Origin: Acidobacteriota bacterium
Lineage (GTDB): Bacteria > Acidobacteriota > Terriglobia > Versatilivoradales > Versatilivoraceae
Reading direction: 5' to 3'
Assembly: GCA_022826755.1 (NCBI GenBank)
Contig: JAJDUG010000008.1
Coordinates: 96,746-160,745 of the forward strand
Length of the DNA stretch: 64,000 nucleotides
The notes under the pieces are model-generated. The model did no database searches. It had not been told where the DNA came from and saw only the letters and a program-made list of their open reading frames with translations. Positions 52,847 through 61,745 of the stretch are shown here, piece after piece. The position numbers and the translations under genes were made by a program. Numbering within the stretch: position 1 is the stretch's first letter; every line of letters starts with the position of its first letter.

Positions 52847-54187
52847 CTACTCCTCCCAAAGGTTTTCGAAGCGGGTGTATTCTTGCAGAAAGGCCAGCCT
52901 GATCCTGCCGGTGGGACCGTTCCGTTGCTTGCCGATGATCAGATCGGCGATCCCCTTGTTCTGATCGGTCTTCTTGTACATTTCCTCGCGGAATATGAAA
53001 GTCACCAGGTCGGCGTCCTGCTCGATGGAGCCCGACTCTCTCAAGTCCGAGAGCCTGGGTTCGTGACTCTCGGTTCGCTGTTCCGGGGCGCGGCTGAGCT
53101 GGGAGAGGGCGATGATCGGAATGTCCAGCTCCTTGGCCAGCGCCTTCAGACCCCGCGAGATATTCGAGATCTCCTGTTGGCGATTGTCGTTTCGCCCTCC
53201 GCCTCCCGCTACCAACTGCAGATAGTCCACGATCAGCAGATCCAGCCCGCTCTCGGACTTGAGGCGGCGGGCCTTGGCCCCCATCTCCAGCAGGCCGAGG
53301 CTCGGCGTGTCATCAATGAAGATGCGAGCCGAGGCCATGTCTCCCATAGTGCCGGCAAGCTTGGCCCAGGCGTCCTTGGCCAAATATCCGGTGCGCAGCT
53401 TGTGGGCGTCGACTCGGGCTTCAGAGCAGAGAATTCGCAACAATAGCTGATCGGCCGCCATCTCCAGGCTGAATATCCCGACGCTTTTCTCGGATTTCAG
53501 GGCAGCGTGGCTGGCAATGTTGAGGGCCAGAGAGGTCTTGCCCATGGCGGGCCTGGCTGCCAACACCACCAGGTCGGAGGACTGGAAGCCGGAGGTCAAC
53601 TCGTCCAACCGGGTGAACCCCGAGGCGATTCCGGTCACCATCTGGCGTTGACCGGCTGCCGCTTCGATCTTCTTGAAGCTGGTCTTGGCCAGTTGGCCCA
53701 GGCTGACAAAGCCGGTCCGGATCTTGGATTCGGCGATTTCGAAGATCGCCTTCTCGGCGTTGTCGAGCACGTTCTCCACCTCGTCCTGTTGCTCGTAGCA
53801 GGTGGAGATGATCTGGTTGGACCGCTTGATCAGGCTGCGCAGGGTGGATTTGTCCTGCACGATGCGGGCGTAGTGCTCCAGGTTGGTCAGGCGCGGGACG
53901 TCGTCGATGAGGGAAGATATGAAGGAACGACCGCCAATGGCTTCCAGTTGTCCGACACCGTCAACGGCATTGGCCAGGGTGACCAGGTCAATGGCCTTGG
54001 AGCTCTCGAGCAGCGACTCCATCTGCTGGAAGAGGACCCGGTGGCTGCCGAGATAGAAGTCCTCGTGACCCAGAATCTCGACTGCCTGGTTGACGAGCTG
54101 GTTATCCAGCAGGATGGCGCCCAGAACGCAACGCTCGGCCTCGATATTCTGGGGAAGACCTTTTTCCGGCAGGGCATCGGCGGGCAT
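52847..54187 (-). CDS. dnaB: Replicative DNA helicase DnaB
   Basis: A 446-residue replicative helicase. N-terminal domain PQNIEAERCVLGAILLDNQL; RecA-like domain with Walker A ARPAMGKTSLALNIA, Walker B LLIVDYLQLV, and the arginine-containing LSQLSRAPEQRTESHEPRLS, then DLRESGSIEQDADLV. There is no intein. I choose the ATG at 54187 (MPADALPEKGLP), preceded by GGGAG; a TTG at 54259 would add 24 residues without a ribosome site. The upstream rplI ends 16 or 88 bp away, depending on the start. Translation starts are the only uncertainty. Confidence 0.94.
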   Translation of the reverse strand: MPADALPEKGLPQNIEAERCVLGAILLDNQLVNQAVEILGHEDFYLGSHRVLFQQMESLLESSKAIDLVTLANAVDGVGQLEAIGGRSFISSLIDDVPRLTNLEHYARIVQDKSTLRSLIKRSNQIISTCYEQQDEVENVLDNAEKAIFEIAESKIRTGFVSLGQLAKTSFKKIEAAAGQRQMVTGIASGFTRLDELTSGFQSSDLVVLAARPAMGKTSLALNIASHAALKSEKSVGIFSLEMAADQLLLRILCSEARVDAHKLRTGYLAKDAWAKLAGTMGDMASARIFIDDTPSLGLLEMGAKARRLKSESGLDLLIVDYLQLVAGGGGRNDNRQQEISNISRGLKALAKELDIPIIALSQLSRAPEQRTESHEPRLSDLRESGSIEQDADLVTFIFREEMYKKTDQNKGIADLIIGKQRNGPTGRIRLAFLQEYTRFENLWEE

Positions 54188-54275
54188 GGGTCCGGCTCCC
54201 GGAAAAACAGGGGTGGCCTTCCGGGGAGAAGACCCGGGCAGGAACCCCGCGGGATTCAACGGTCAGGCGGAGAGG

Positions 54276-54722
54276 CTACTCTTCCCGGAGCACTTCGACA
54301 CTGACGACTGCAGTCACTTCGCGGTGGAGTTTGATGGGCACGTTGTGCCCACCCAGAGACTTGAGGGGCTCCTCCAGGTCGATCTTGCGGCGGTCGATCT
54401 CGAAGCCTTTTTGGTGCAGCGACTCGGCGATATCCAGCGAAGTTACCGAGCCGTAGAGAACGTCCTGCTCTCCGACCTTGCGGGTGAACTCGAGAGAAAC
54501 CTCGGCAAGCTGCTGCGCCAGCATCTCGGACTCGTTCTTCTCTATGGCTTCGCGGCGGACGGCAGCGGCCTTCTCCTGTTCCACCTGGCGCACGTTGTGA
54601 GGAGTGGCCAGAACGGCCTTGCGCTTGGGCAACAGAAAGTTGCGCGCATAGCCGGGCTTGACGGCGACCACCTCGCCGCGATCGCCGAGCTTCTCGATTC
54701 GTTCTCTCAAGACCACGTCCAT
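54276..54722 (-). CDS. rplI: 50S ribosomal protein bL9
   Basis: A 148-residue large-subunit protein. N-terminal rRNA-binding domain MDVVLRERIEKLGDRGEVVA then VKPGYARNFLLPKRKAV; a long connecting helix (about 40-75) and the C-terminal domain ending TAVVSVEVLREE. Part of rpsF-rpsR-rplI. Length and motifs are normal. Confidence 0.97.
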   Translation of the reverse strand: MDVVLRERIEKLGDRGEVVAVKPGYARNFLLPKRKAVLATPHNVRQVEQEKAAAVRREAIEKNESEMLAQQLAEVSLEFTRKVGEQDVLYGSVTSLDIAESLHQKGFEIDRRKIDLEEPLKSLGGHNVPIKLHREVTAVVSVEVLREE

Positions 54723-54809
54723 GGCGTTCTCGCTCCGGCGGTCGAACCAATGGGTGAGACGAATGTCCCGTCTCGGAAATACGAGGGAAACACCTGCCAG
54801 GCGTTGTGC

Positions 54810-55085
54810 CTATCCCGCGGCAAAGGGAAGCAGGGCGATATTACGGGCTCGCTTGAGAGCCTCCATGAGCATGCGTTGGCAGGGCGCGCAGGTTCCGGAT
54901 ATTCTCCGGGGCAGGATCTTGCCCCTTTCCGGGATGAAGGCGGAAAGCAAACGGGTATCCTTGTAATCGATATAGTCGATCTTCTCGGCGCAGAAGCGGC
55001 ACACCTTCTTTCGCCGCACGAAGTGTCGCCTGCGGCCTCTTCTCGGCTTCGCGCCCGAACGTCCTGGGCTCCGACCTGGGGGCAT
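54810..55085 (-). CDS. rpsR: 30S ribosomal protein bS18
   Basis: A 91-residue small-subunit protein. The core [20 protein letters not shown], then [20 protein letters not shown], is diagnostic; the two Cys pairs (CRFC and CAPC) form the zinc-binding CXXC...CXXC set of the C+ type, seen in many slow-growing bacteria. The N-terminus is Arg/Pro-rich. Between rpsF and rplI, with no ssb gene between rpsF and rpsR. Confidence 0.97.
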   Translation of the reverse strand: MPPGRSPGRSGAKPRRGRRRHFVRRKKVCRFCAEKIDYIDYKDTRLLSAFIPERGKILPRRISGTCAPCQRMLMEALKRARNIALLPFAAG

Positions 55086-55135
55086 TGCAACGGCTCCTTG
55101 ATGGTTTGGCGAGGGGGCGGACCGCTCCTCGCCGT

Positions 55136-55519
55136 CTAGATGGCGGGAGCAACCGCCTCGGGCTCGGTCCCACGACTGCGGCGGGCCTTCTTCTTGAGTC
55201 GGGCCGCCTTGATCTTTTCCGCTCTCTTCAGGTGTTCATCCACTCGCACCGTGAGATAGCGCAAGACCCGGTCGTTGACCCTCAAGCGCCGCTCCAACTC
55301 CTTGATGCAATCCCCGCCGGCGCCAATGGTGAGCAGAATGTAGATCCCCTCGTGAAGATCCTGAATCTCGTAGGCAAGCTTCTTCTTGCCCAAGCGGTCG
55401 ACGGCGTGCACCTCGCCTTGGTAGCTCCGGACCACTTCCTCCATTTGGCCCGTGATCCGTTCGATCCCCTCGTCATTGGACGAGGGATGCACGATAAACA
55501 TCACTTCGTAACGTCTCAT
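55136..55519 (-). CDS. rpsF: 30S ribosomal protein bS6
   Basis: A 127-residue small-subunit protein that pairs with S18. [40 protein letters not shown] and [20 protein letters not shown] are typical. The C-terminal extension ([20 protein letters not shown]...) is basic then acidic. First of the rpsF-rpsR-rplI-dnaB group; 60 bp after pth. Confidence 0.97.
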   Translation of the reverse strand: MRRYEVMFIVHPSSNDEGIERITGQMEEVVRSYQGEVHAVDRLGKKKLAYEIQDLHEGIYILLTIGAGGDCIKELERRLRVNDRVLRYLTVRVDEHLKRAEKIKAARLKKKARRSRGTEPEAVAPAI

Positions 55520-55579
55520 GAATCCCCGTTCCCGAAAATGTCCGTCCGCCTGCTGCCGGAATGCCGCGACGGTAAAGGG

Positions 55580-56149
55580 CTAGCCCTCCACCGGATTGAA
55601 CCGGTTCATGGCCTCGTCGACCCCGGCCAGGCAAACCGACTCCACGGCCTCGGCACCCTTGTGAATCATCTGCCTGAAGACCGCGGCACGGTCCGGAGGC
55701 ACCGGAGACAAGACAAATTCAGCGGCATCCGGAATAACCCCTTCCGGGGCGATGCCCAGGCGAACCCGGATAAATTCTCGCGTGCCCAGGGCCTCGATGA
55801 TGGACTTGAGGCCGTTGTGGCCTCCGTCGCCGCCCCGGGCTCGAATCCGAATCCGCCCAACGGGCAGCGCCAAATCATCGCAGATTACGATCAGGTCGTC
55901 AAGAGACAGACGGTGCTCGGACAGAAGCCGGCTGACCGCACCGCCGCTCAGGTTCATGTAGGTCCGGGGCTTGGCCAGCAAAAGGGAGTTTCCCGACAGA
56001 CCGACGGTCGCAACGAGAGCCGGACCTGCATCGGACCGCCAGCGACCGGCCTCCGCCGAGGCCAACTGGTCGACCACGGCGAAACCCGCGTTGTGAGGCG
56101 TGTGAGCGTAACGCTCCCCGGGATTGCCCAAACCGACGACCAGCTTCAT
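55580..56149 (-). CDS. pth: Peptidyl-tRNA hydrolase
   Basis: A 189-residue enzyme that releases stalled peptidyl-tRNAs. Motifs: LVVGLGNPGERYAHTPHNAG (catalytic H19, N9 region), TYMNLSGGAVSRLL, DDLALPVGRIRIRARGGDGG and HNGLKSIIEALGTREFIRVR. Its start abuts one end of a heptamer-bounded repeat element that separates it from rplY. Length is normal for the family. Confidence 0.96.
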   Translation of the reverse strand: MKLVVGLGNPGERYAHTPHNAGFAVVDQLASAEAGRWRSDAGPALVATVGLSGNSLLLAKPRTYMNLSGGAVSRLLSEHRLSLDDLIVICDDLALPVGRIRIRARGGDGGHNGLKSIIEALGTREFIRVRLGIAPEGVIPDAAEFVLSPVPPDRAAVFRQMIHKGAEAVESVCLAGVDEAMNRFNPVEG

Positions 56150-56150
56150 G

Positions 56151-56404
56151 TTGAAGTTTGAAGTTTGAAGTTTGAAGTTTGAAGTGTTTTGGAGAGGATT
56201 GCCATGCTCAGCGCCAAGCTGGAAGTCATTACGCCGGAGGCTTCAGAGAACTCATTGAAAGATTGCATGGAGATCAACAAATTGTGCAACCTGTTACTCT
56301 AATCACTCTCCACCCTTCCCACTTCCTACTTCAAACTTCCTACTTCAAACTTCCTACTTCAAACTTCCTACTTCAAACTTCAAACTTCACACTTCAAACT
56401 TCAC
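56151..56404. repeat. Heptamer-bounded inverted element, copy 1
   Basis: A run of TGAAGTT heptamers (56151-56186) and an inverted run of AACTTCA/ACTTCCT (56321-56404) bound about 130 bp of conserved core. The core carries a short reading frame 56204-56302 (plus strand; MLSAKLEVITPEASENSLKD then CMEINKLCNLLL), closely matched in copy 2 at 63496-63627. The right array overlaps the end of rplY and supplies its last codons and stop (GAAGTTTGA). Confidence 0.72.
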
Positions 56405-57065
56405 CAGCTTCCGATTCGGCCTTGCCCTTCCGAATCACTTCCGGTTCCTCTTCCTCCCCCAGTCCAGGCGCGACAGCCTCTTCGGCCGCTACCTCCGTCT
56501 CCTCCTCCTTGGGAGCAACCACGTGCGCCACCACCAGGTCGAGGTCGGACAAGACCTTCACCTTGGAATCCACCGACAGGTCGGCCACTCTCAAGTTGGA
56601 GCCGATCCCGAGATGAGAGATATCGGCGGTGATGTGCTCCGGGATGTCCGCCGGCAGGCATTCCACCTCAAGCTGCCTGAGGACAAACTCGAAAACGCCT
56701 CCCTGGTCCTTGACTCCGGTGGCCACGCCCACCGGCAGCACCGGCACGCTGATCTGCAGGGCGTTATCCATCGCGATCCGCAGAAAGTCGGCGTGCAGCA
56801 GGGTCTCCTTGATGGGATCCAACTGCCACTCTTTCAGCATGACGCTGGTGGTGCCCTGGTCCTTGACGTCGAGCGAGAAAATCGTATTGTGCCCCGCCGC
56901 CGAGTGCAGGATGGCCAACAGGTCCTTGGGATCCACGCTCAAGGAAAGCGCCGTTTCCCGACGGCCGTAGAGCACGGCGGGAATCCTGCCCTGGCATCGC
57001 AACTGGCGCGCGGCGTTCTTTCCGTAACTGGATCGGACTTCGGCTGAGACTTGGATGGATTTCAT
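56394..57065 (-). CDS. rplY: 50S ribosomal protein bL25 (CTC/TL5 form)
   Basis: A 223-residue general stress/ribosomal protein. N-terminal 5S-rRNA-binding domain (KNAARQLRCQGRIPAVLYGR), then the TL5-type C-terminal beta domain (VLRQLEVECLPADIPEHITA) and a 40-residue acidic tail. The final residues AGEV and the TGA stop lie inside the repeat array of the adjacent heptamer element, suggesting that insertion or expansion of the array trimmed or replaced the original C-terminus. It lies 77 bp downstream of prs. Confidence 0.95.
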   Translation of the reverse strand: MKSIQVSAEVRSSYGKNAARQLRCQGRIPAVLYGRRETALSLSVDPKDLLAILHSAAGHNTIFSLDVKDQGTTSVMLKEWQLDPIKETLLHADFLRIAMDNALQISVPVLPVGVATGVKDQGGVFEFVLRQLEVECLPADIPEHITADISHLGIGSNLRVADLSVDSKVKVLSDLDLVVAHVVAPKEEETEVAAEEAVAPGLGEEEEPEVIRKGKAESEAGEV

Positions 57066-57142
57066 CGGTGACTCTCTTTAGTCAGTCTCTTCGTGCCCCT
57101 TCGCACCTGTCCCTTTCCTGGTTGTCGGTCCGAGACAGGACA

Positions 57143-58084
57143 CTATATGAACAGCGAGCTGACGGAACTCTCCTCGTGAATGGACTGGATGGCCTTGCCC
57201 AACAGCCCGGCAACGCTCAGGACTCGAATGTCCCGGCATTGGGAGGCCTCGGGCGACAAGGGGATCGTATTGGTCACCACCAACTCGGTCAAGCTGGACT
57301 CGGCGATTCTCCCGGTGGCCGGACCCGACAGGACCGGGTGGGTGCAGCAGGCGTAGACGCGGGTGGCTCCCTGCTTGGCCAGCGCCTCGGCCGATTTGAC
57401 CAGGGTGCCGGCCGTATCCACCAGGTCATCCACGATGAGCGCCGTCCTGCCCGCCACTTCACCGACGATATTGACCACCGCCGCCTCGTTGGGCTTGACG
57501 CGCCGCTTGTCGATGATGGCCAGGCTGGCGTGCAGCTTCTTGGCGTAAGCCCGGGCTCTTTCCGTGCCTCCGGCATCGGGAGAGACCACCACCAGGTCGG
57601 GCAGGTGCAGCTTCTGAAAATACCCCATCATTACCGGCGCGGCGTAGAGGTGATCCACCGGAATGTCGAAAAAACCCTGAATCTGGGGCACGTGCAGATC
57701 CATGGTGAGAGCCCGGCTGGCCCCGGCGGTCGACAGCAGATCGGCCACCAGCTTGGCTGAGATGGGGACTCTCGGCTTGTCCTTCCGGTCCTGGCGGGCA
57801 TACCCGAAATAGGGCAGGACCGCCGTGATCCGCCTGGCGGAAGCCCGCTTGAAAGCGTCGATCATCAGCAGCAACTCCATCAGGCTCCGGTCCACCGGAC
57901 GACAGGTCGGCTGAATCACGAAGACGTCTTCGCCCCGCACGTTCTCCAGAATCTGAAAGTATCCCTCGCCGTCGCTGAACCGGGAAACCGAGGCCTTGCC
58001 CAGGGGGACGTTCAGCGATTGGCAGATCTCTTCGGCCAGGGCCCGATGGGCGGTTCCCGTAAAGATCTTCATGCCGTTAGTCAA
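57143..58084 (-). CDS. prs: Ribose-phosphate pyrophosphokinase
   Basis: A 313-residue enzyme that makes PRPP from ribose-5-phosphate and ATP. Visible: [60 protein letters not shown], the PRPP loop [14 protein letters not shown], and [15 protein letters not shown]. Start: TTG at 58084 with GAAGG 4-5 bp upstream, or the ATG at 58072 ([12 protein letters not shown]), which lacks a near ribosome site. The stop codon overlaps a 12-bp match (57132-57143) to the terminus of the 16.7-kb inverted-repeat element. Follows tRNA-Gln and ispE. Confidence 0.95.
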   Translation of the reverse strand: MTNGMKIFTGTAHRALAEEICQSLNVPLGKASVSRFSDGEGYFQILENVRGEDVFVIQPTCRPVDRSLMELLLMIDAFKRASARRITAVLPYFGYARQDRKDKPRVPISAKLVADLLSTAGASRALTMDLHVPQIQGFFDIPVDHLYAAPVMMGYFQKLHLPDLVVVSPDAGGTERARAYAKKLHASLAIIDKRRVKPNEAAVVNIVGEVAGRTALIVDDLVDTAGTLVKSAEALAKQGATRVYACCTHPVLSGPATGRIAESSLTELVVTNTIPLSPEASQCRDIRVLSVAGLLGKAIQSIHEESSVSSLFI

Positions 58085-58150
58085 GAGACCTTCACCTCTG
58101 AATCTCGAATTTCAGGGGCCCGTCAATCGTCGATGTTTCGGGGTAGCAGT

Positions 58151-58225
58151 TGGCTGGGGCGGGAGGATTCGAACCTCCGAATGCGGGTTCCAAAGACCCG
58201 TGTCTTACCACTTGACGACGCCCCA
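58151..58225 (-). tRNA. tRNA-Gln (anticodon TTG)
   Basis: A 75-nt cloverleaf on the minus strand: acceptor TGGGGCG/CGCCCCA, D-arm GTCAAGTGGTAAGAC, anticodon stem CGGGT/ACCCG with loop CTTTGGA (TTG at 34-36), T-arm GGAGGTTCGAATCCTCC, discriminator G and encoded CCA (58153-58151). The 5' end is 1 bp beyond the ispE stop, so it must be processed from the ispE-prs transcript or share it. Confidence 0.97.
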
Positions 58226-59137
58226 TTATTCGATGGCCCGCTGGAGACATTCGACAAGGGAGTGCCGATACTGATCCCGGGTCAGGGTTCGAGTCGCCAG
58301 GAGGCGGACATTCCCGGTCCGGAGGGCTGCGTGAGCCTGTGTCAATGCTCCTTTTTCGTCATAAAGACCCACCAGCGCCGAGCCGCTCCCGGTGAGGCCG
58401 GCTTTCCTGGCGCCCCATTGGAGGAGCCTCTGCTTCAGGCGCTTCAGGTCAGGCTGATCCCTGAAAACCACCGCTTCGAAGTGGTTCTCCAGCCCATCCC
58501 CTGACTCCAACGCGTCTAAGAAGGCTGGACAGAAGAGCGGAATCTTACTTTTGTTCATAGGGGTTGTCAACCGCAAACTCGCCCTCCGATAGGCATCGGC
58601 GGTCGGCATCGGCAGGGGGGGAACCACGATCAGAACGTGGCGGGGAGCAGCGTCCTCCAACGGATAGACCTCGGAGCCCCGCCCCACCCCGATTGCCCGT
58701 CCACCCACAAAGAAGAAGGGGACGTCCGACCCCAACGCGCCTCCGATCTCGAACCAGTCCCGCCGGGACATCCCCAGCCCCAGCAGGCGGTCCAACCCCA
58801 TCACGGCGGCGGCGGCATCGCTGCTTCCCCCGCCCAGGCCGGCGCCCGCTGGAATCCTCTTTTCCAGTCGAGCCTCCAGTCCCCGTTCCAGTCCCGCTTG
58901 GCGGCAGACGGCTTCCAGGGCCCGAACCACCAGATTGTCACCGCGGTTCAACTCGTCCCAGTTGCATTGGAAGGACACTCCTCGACCCTGGGTGAGGCGA
59001 ATCTCCAGCGTGTCGTGGAGACCGATGGTCTGAAGGAGGGTGCGAATCTCGTGATAGCCGTCCTCTCGTTTCCCCAGGATATGGAGTCCCAGGTTCACCT
59101 TGGCGTAGCAGCGCAGCTTGATTCGCTCCGGGTTCAT
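58226..59137 (-). CDS. ispE: 4-diphosphocytidyl-2-C-methyl-D-erythritol kinase
   Basis: A 303-residue GHMP kinase in the non-mevalonate isoprenoid pathway. Motifs: YAKVNLGLHILGKREDGYHE (catalytic K, N), the ATP loop PAGAGLGGGSSDAAAAVMGL, DVPFFFVGGRAIGVGRG, and the final GLTGSGSALVGLYD. Start at 59137 (MNPERIKLRC). The stop touches the tRNA-Gln 5' end. Upstream lies copy 3 of the long repeat, so the operon promoter must lie in or beyond it. Confidence 0.96.
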   Translation of the reverse strand: MNPERIKLRCYAKVNLGLHILGKREDGYHEIRTLLQTIGLHDTLEIRLTQGRGVSFQCNWDELNRGDNLVVRALEAVCRQAGLERGLEARLEKRIPAGAGLGGGSSDAAAAVMGLDRLLGLGMSRRDWFEIGGALGSDVPFFFVGGRAIGVGRGSEVYPLEDAAPRHVLIVVPPLPMPTADAYRRASLRLTTPMNKSKIPLFCPAFLDALESGDGLENHFEAVVFRDQPDLKRLKQRLLQWGARKAGLTGSGSALVGLYDEKGALTQAHAALRTGNVRLLATRTLTRDQYRHSLVECLQRAIE

Positions 59138-59149
59138 GGCCGGCTTGCC

Positions 59150-59455
59150 TGCAACAACAGAAAAAAAGAGTTATCCACGAAGACACACGAAGGACAACGA
59201 AGGGCCACTAAGAAAGACAACGTTCTTGACCGACTCAAAGGGAACGCCCCGTGAGTTCGGGTGAGGGAAAACGCAGCCAGTCAGCTTCCCGTTCAACAGC
59301 CTTTCGTCCGGTTAATCCTGTGCATCCTGTGCATCGATGTTCGATAGGTAGATAACCGGTTTAACGGAACAGGCTCCTTGTTCCCGATGGACCATGAAGC
59401 TCCGTTGTTTCACTCTTGAATGATCCGCCCCGTCGTGGAGGGGCGGGGGCGGAAC
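59150..59455 (+). repeat. Long dispersed intergenic repeat, copy 3
   Basis: CACGAAG-type array (59178-59210), GAGTTCGGGTGAGGGAAAAC (59252-59271), AATCCTGTGCATCCTGTGCA (59313-59332), GATAACCGGTTTAACGGAAC and the tail TGATCCGCCCCGTCGTGG (59420-59437). It matches the 7.2-kb copy over most of its length, minus one internal block. It separates the TPR-gene terminator from ispE. Confidence 0.8.
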
Positions 59456-59474
59456 TTGCCTACAGATCAGGCGC

Positions 59475-59503
59475 AAAAAAGCCCAATCCGTCAAGATTGG
59501 GCT
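59475..59503 (-). terminator. Rho-independent terminator of the TPR gene
   Basis: Minus strand: a perfect 9-bp stem AGCCCAATC / GATTGGGCT (59503-59495 and 59488-59480) with a 6-nt loop, followed by a run of six T (59480-59475; the first T overlaps the stem). It lies 24 bp after the TPR stop, in the correct orientation. Confidence 0.85.
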
Positions 59504-59526
59504 GTATTGGCCGAATTTGCGGCCGT

Positions 59527-61602
59527 CTACTCATCTTCGGCGGACAGGGCCAGCTTGGTGTCCAGGTCGGCCACTTTCTTTTTGACCTTACGGGTCTCCT
59601 CCTCGTCCTGCCCGTAGGCCACCGAGCGCTGCCAGGAGGAACGGGCCTGCCGGTATTTCCCTTTCCGGTAGTACAAGTCTCCCATGTGCTCGTGAATGGT
59701 GGGGTCCCGGCGAACCCGATCCAGGGCGCTCACCAGGTAGCGCTCCGCCTCCTCGATGCGGTCCATCTTGAAATAAACCCAGCCCAGACTATCCAGATAG
59801 GCCCCGTTGTTGGGATCCAGGGCCACCGCCTGCTTGATCAGGTCCAGCGCTTCGTTCAGGTTGACGCCCAGGTCGGCCCACATATAGCCCAGGTAATTCA
59901 GGGCGGACGCGTGCTTCGGGTCCAGGGCGATGACCTTTCTGAAAGTCGCCGCCGCCTTGTCGTATTCCTTCTGGCGCTCCTGCAGGGCCCCCAGCATGAA
60001 GTAGAAGGACTTTTCATGCTCGAAATACTTCTCGGCTTCGTAGAGTCTTTTTTCGGCTTCCTTGAACCGCTTCTCCCTCTGGTAGACCTGCAGGATGTAG
60101 TGGTAGATCTCCAGGTCTTCCTTGTCGCCGTTGAGCATCCCCTCCAGTTCCCGCAACGCCTTTTCGGGTTCTCCACTCTCCGCCAGCACGTCGGCGCAAA
60201 GCGCACCGACGGCTCGAGTCGGCGCCTGCTCCCTGGCGTCCGTGCAAACCGCCAGGGCTCGGGGAACCTGCCTGGCCGCTCGATGGAGTCCGATCAGCAA
60301 AACCCTGGCCCGGTGCCTGTTTTCCTTGCCCAGCACCTTCAGCGTTTCCCGATCATGGCCCACATAGGCTTCCCCAAGCCGCTGCAACTCCTGGAAATGA
60401 CCGGCCGCCTTCTCGAATTTCCCCAGCTCCTGAGCCGCCAGACCCAGATGGGTCAGCGAGATGCTGCGGTTGCGTACGGCGCCGAAACTGTCGCCCGGAT
60501 TGCGGAAGAGATCCAGCATCCTTTCAAAACCCGACTCCGCTTCCTCGAATCGACCCAGGTCGTTGTAGAGCCGGGACAACTCGAAGATGACTTCCACGTT
60601 GTTCTGGAGCGAGGCATCGGCTTTCTTCAGATGCTCCAGCGCCTCCTCGTAACGGTGGCGGGTGCGGCTGACCCTACCGAGGCCCAGGTGAGCCTCTCCA
60701 TCCTTCGGATCGACTTCCAGGATCTTGCGGTATTCCTTCTCGGCGGGGACGATCTGTCCGTCGAGGATCAGGGCGCGAGCCAGGTCCCTGCGCAGCAGGG
60801 TCACCAGGGTCACATTGGCCGCCTCGACGTTCATGCCTTTCCTGTAGGTCTCGGCCGCCTTCTTGAAATCGCCGGACTGCTCATAGACCAACCCCAAACC
60901 TCGAAGAAGCACGGGAGATCCGGAATTGATCCGGACGGCTCTTTCCTGATATTCGACGGCTTTCTTCAGCTCGTCCCGGCCGCGATGGAGCTCGGCGAGC
61001 ATGCTCAGCGCCTCTTCGGAGGAGGGAGCCACTTTCAGGTGCTTCTCCAGCGTGGCGATGGCTTCCCGGGAGCGCCCGGCCTGGCCGTAGAGACGGCCCA
61101 GCACCAGCAGCGAGTCGCCGTCCTCGGGGGCGAGGCGCCCGATGGCCTCGTACTCGCGGATTGCCTTGTTCAGGGTGTCTCCGGAGGAAATTCGACGCCC
61201 CCTTCGTTCGCTGGCCAGCAGCTCGTAATAGATGGCTCCCAGGCGCTTGCGGGCGCGCAGGTTGTCCGGGTCGATGCGGGCCGCCGATTCGAATTGCTGA
61301 ATGGCTTCCAGGATACGGTTGTTTCGAAGGTAGGCGCTGGCTACTTCCGTATGGAGCTGGGAGGATTGGGGATCGTGGCGCAGCGCTTTCCGATACTCCG
61401 CCTCGGCCTTGAAGAAGCTGCCGCTTTCCTCCAGGAGACGCCCCAGGCTGAAGTGATAGTAGGCGGCCGCTCGATTCACCGCCCGCGCTTCCGCCTGGCC
61501 GGGCGTGGGTTTGGACTCCTGGGCCTGAGCCGCGACCGTCCAGACGACCGCCAGCGCCGCCAGCAGGCTTCTCTTGATGATACCGAACCTTGGTTGGTTC
61601 AT
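59527..61602 (-). CDS. Exported tetratricopeptide-repeat protein
   Basis: A 691-residue TPR protein with a signal peptide (SLLAALAVVWTVAAQAQ). About fifteen TPR units follow, for example ARAVNRAAAYYHFSLGRLLE, EAEYRKALRHDPQSSQLHTE, AIREYEAIGRLAPEDGDSLL and ALDLIKQAVALDPNNGAYLD, then SLGWVYFKMDRIEEAERYLV near the C-terminus. Periplasmic scaffold-type protein, possibly in cell-envelope assembly; no catalytic domain. ATG at 61602 (MNQPRFGIIKRSLLAAL) is preferred to an upstream frame without a signal peptide. It is 143 bp downstream of purH and has its own terminator. Confidence 0.9.
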   Translation of the reverse strand: MNQPRFGIIKRSLLAALAVVWTVAAQAQESKPTPGQAEARAVNRAAAYYHFSLGRLLEESGSFFKAEAEYRKALRHDPQSSQLHTEVASAYLRNNRILEAIQQFESAARIDPDNLRARKRLGAIYYELLASERRGRRISSGDTLNKAIREYEAIGRLAPEDGDSLLVLGRLYGQAGRSREAIATLEKHLKVAPSSEEALSMLAELHRGRDELKKAVEYQERAVRINSGSPVLLRGLGLVYEQSGDFKKAAETYRKGMNVEAANVTLVTLLRRDLARALILDGQIVPAEKEYRKILEVDPKDGEAHLGLGRVSRTRHRYEEALEHLKKADASLQNNVEVIFELSRLYNDLGRFEEAESGFERMLDLFRNPGDSFGAVRNRSISLTHLGLAAQELGKFEKAAGHFQELQRLGEAYVGHDRETLKVLGKENRHRARVLLIGLHRAARQVPRALAVCTDAREQAPTRAVGALCADVLAESGEPEKALRELEGMLNGDKEDLEIYHYILQVYQREKRFKEAEKRLYEAEKYFEHEKSFYFMLGALQERQKEYDKAAATFRKVIALDPKHASALNYLGYMWADLGVNLNEALDLIKQAVALDPNNGAYLDSLGWVYFKMDRIEEAERYLVSALDRVRRDPTIHEHMGDLYYRKGKYRQARSSWQRSVAYGQDEEETRKVKKKVADLDTKLALSAEDE

Positions 61603-61745
61603 CCCTCTCCCCGACCTTTCACCTTTCCGGATTATCTCATGCGGCATGGACCCCGTCAAACTCCCGCCGCCGGCGGCGGAAAGGACCGATTCATGGAACA
61701 ACCCGGCAGTTCTCAGCGGTTTCCATGAAGGATTCCGGTCCAACC

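Noticed and set aside
56204..56302. Diversity-generating retroelement accessory gene (four-helix Avd type)
   Set aside because: Only about 32 residues remain, no reverse transcriptase or variable repeat is visible, and the similarity is slight.
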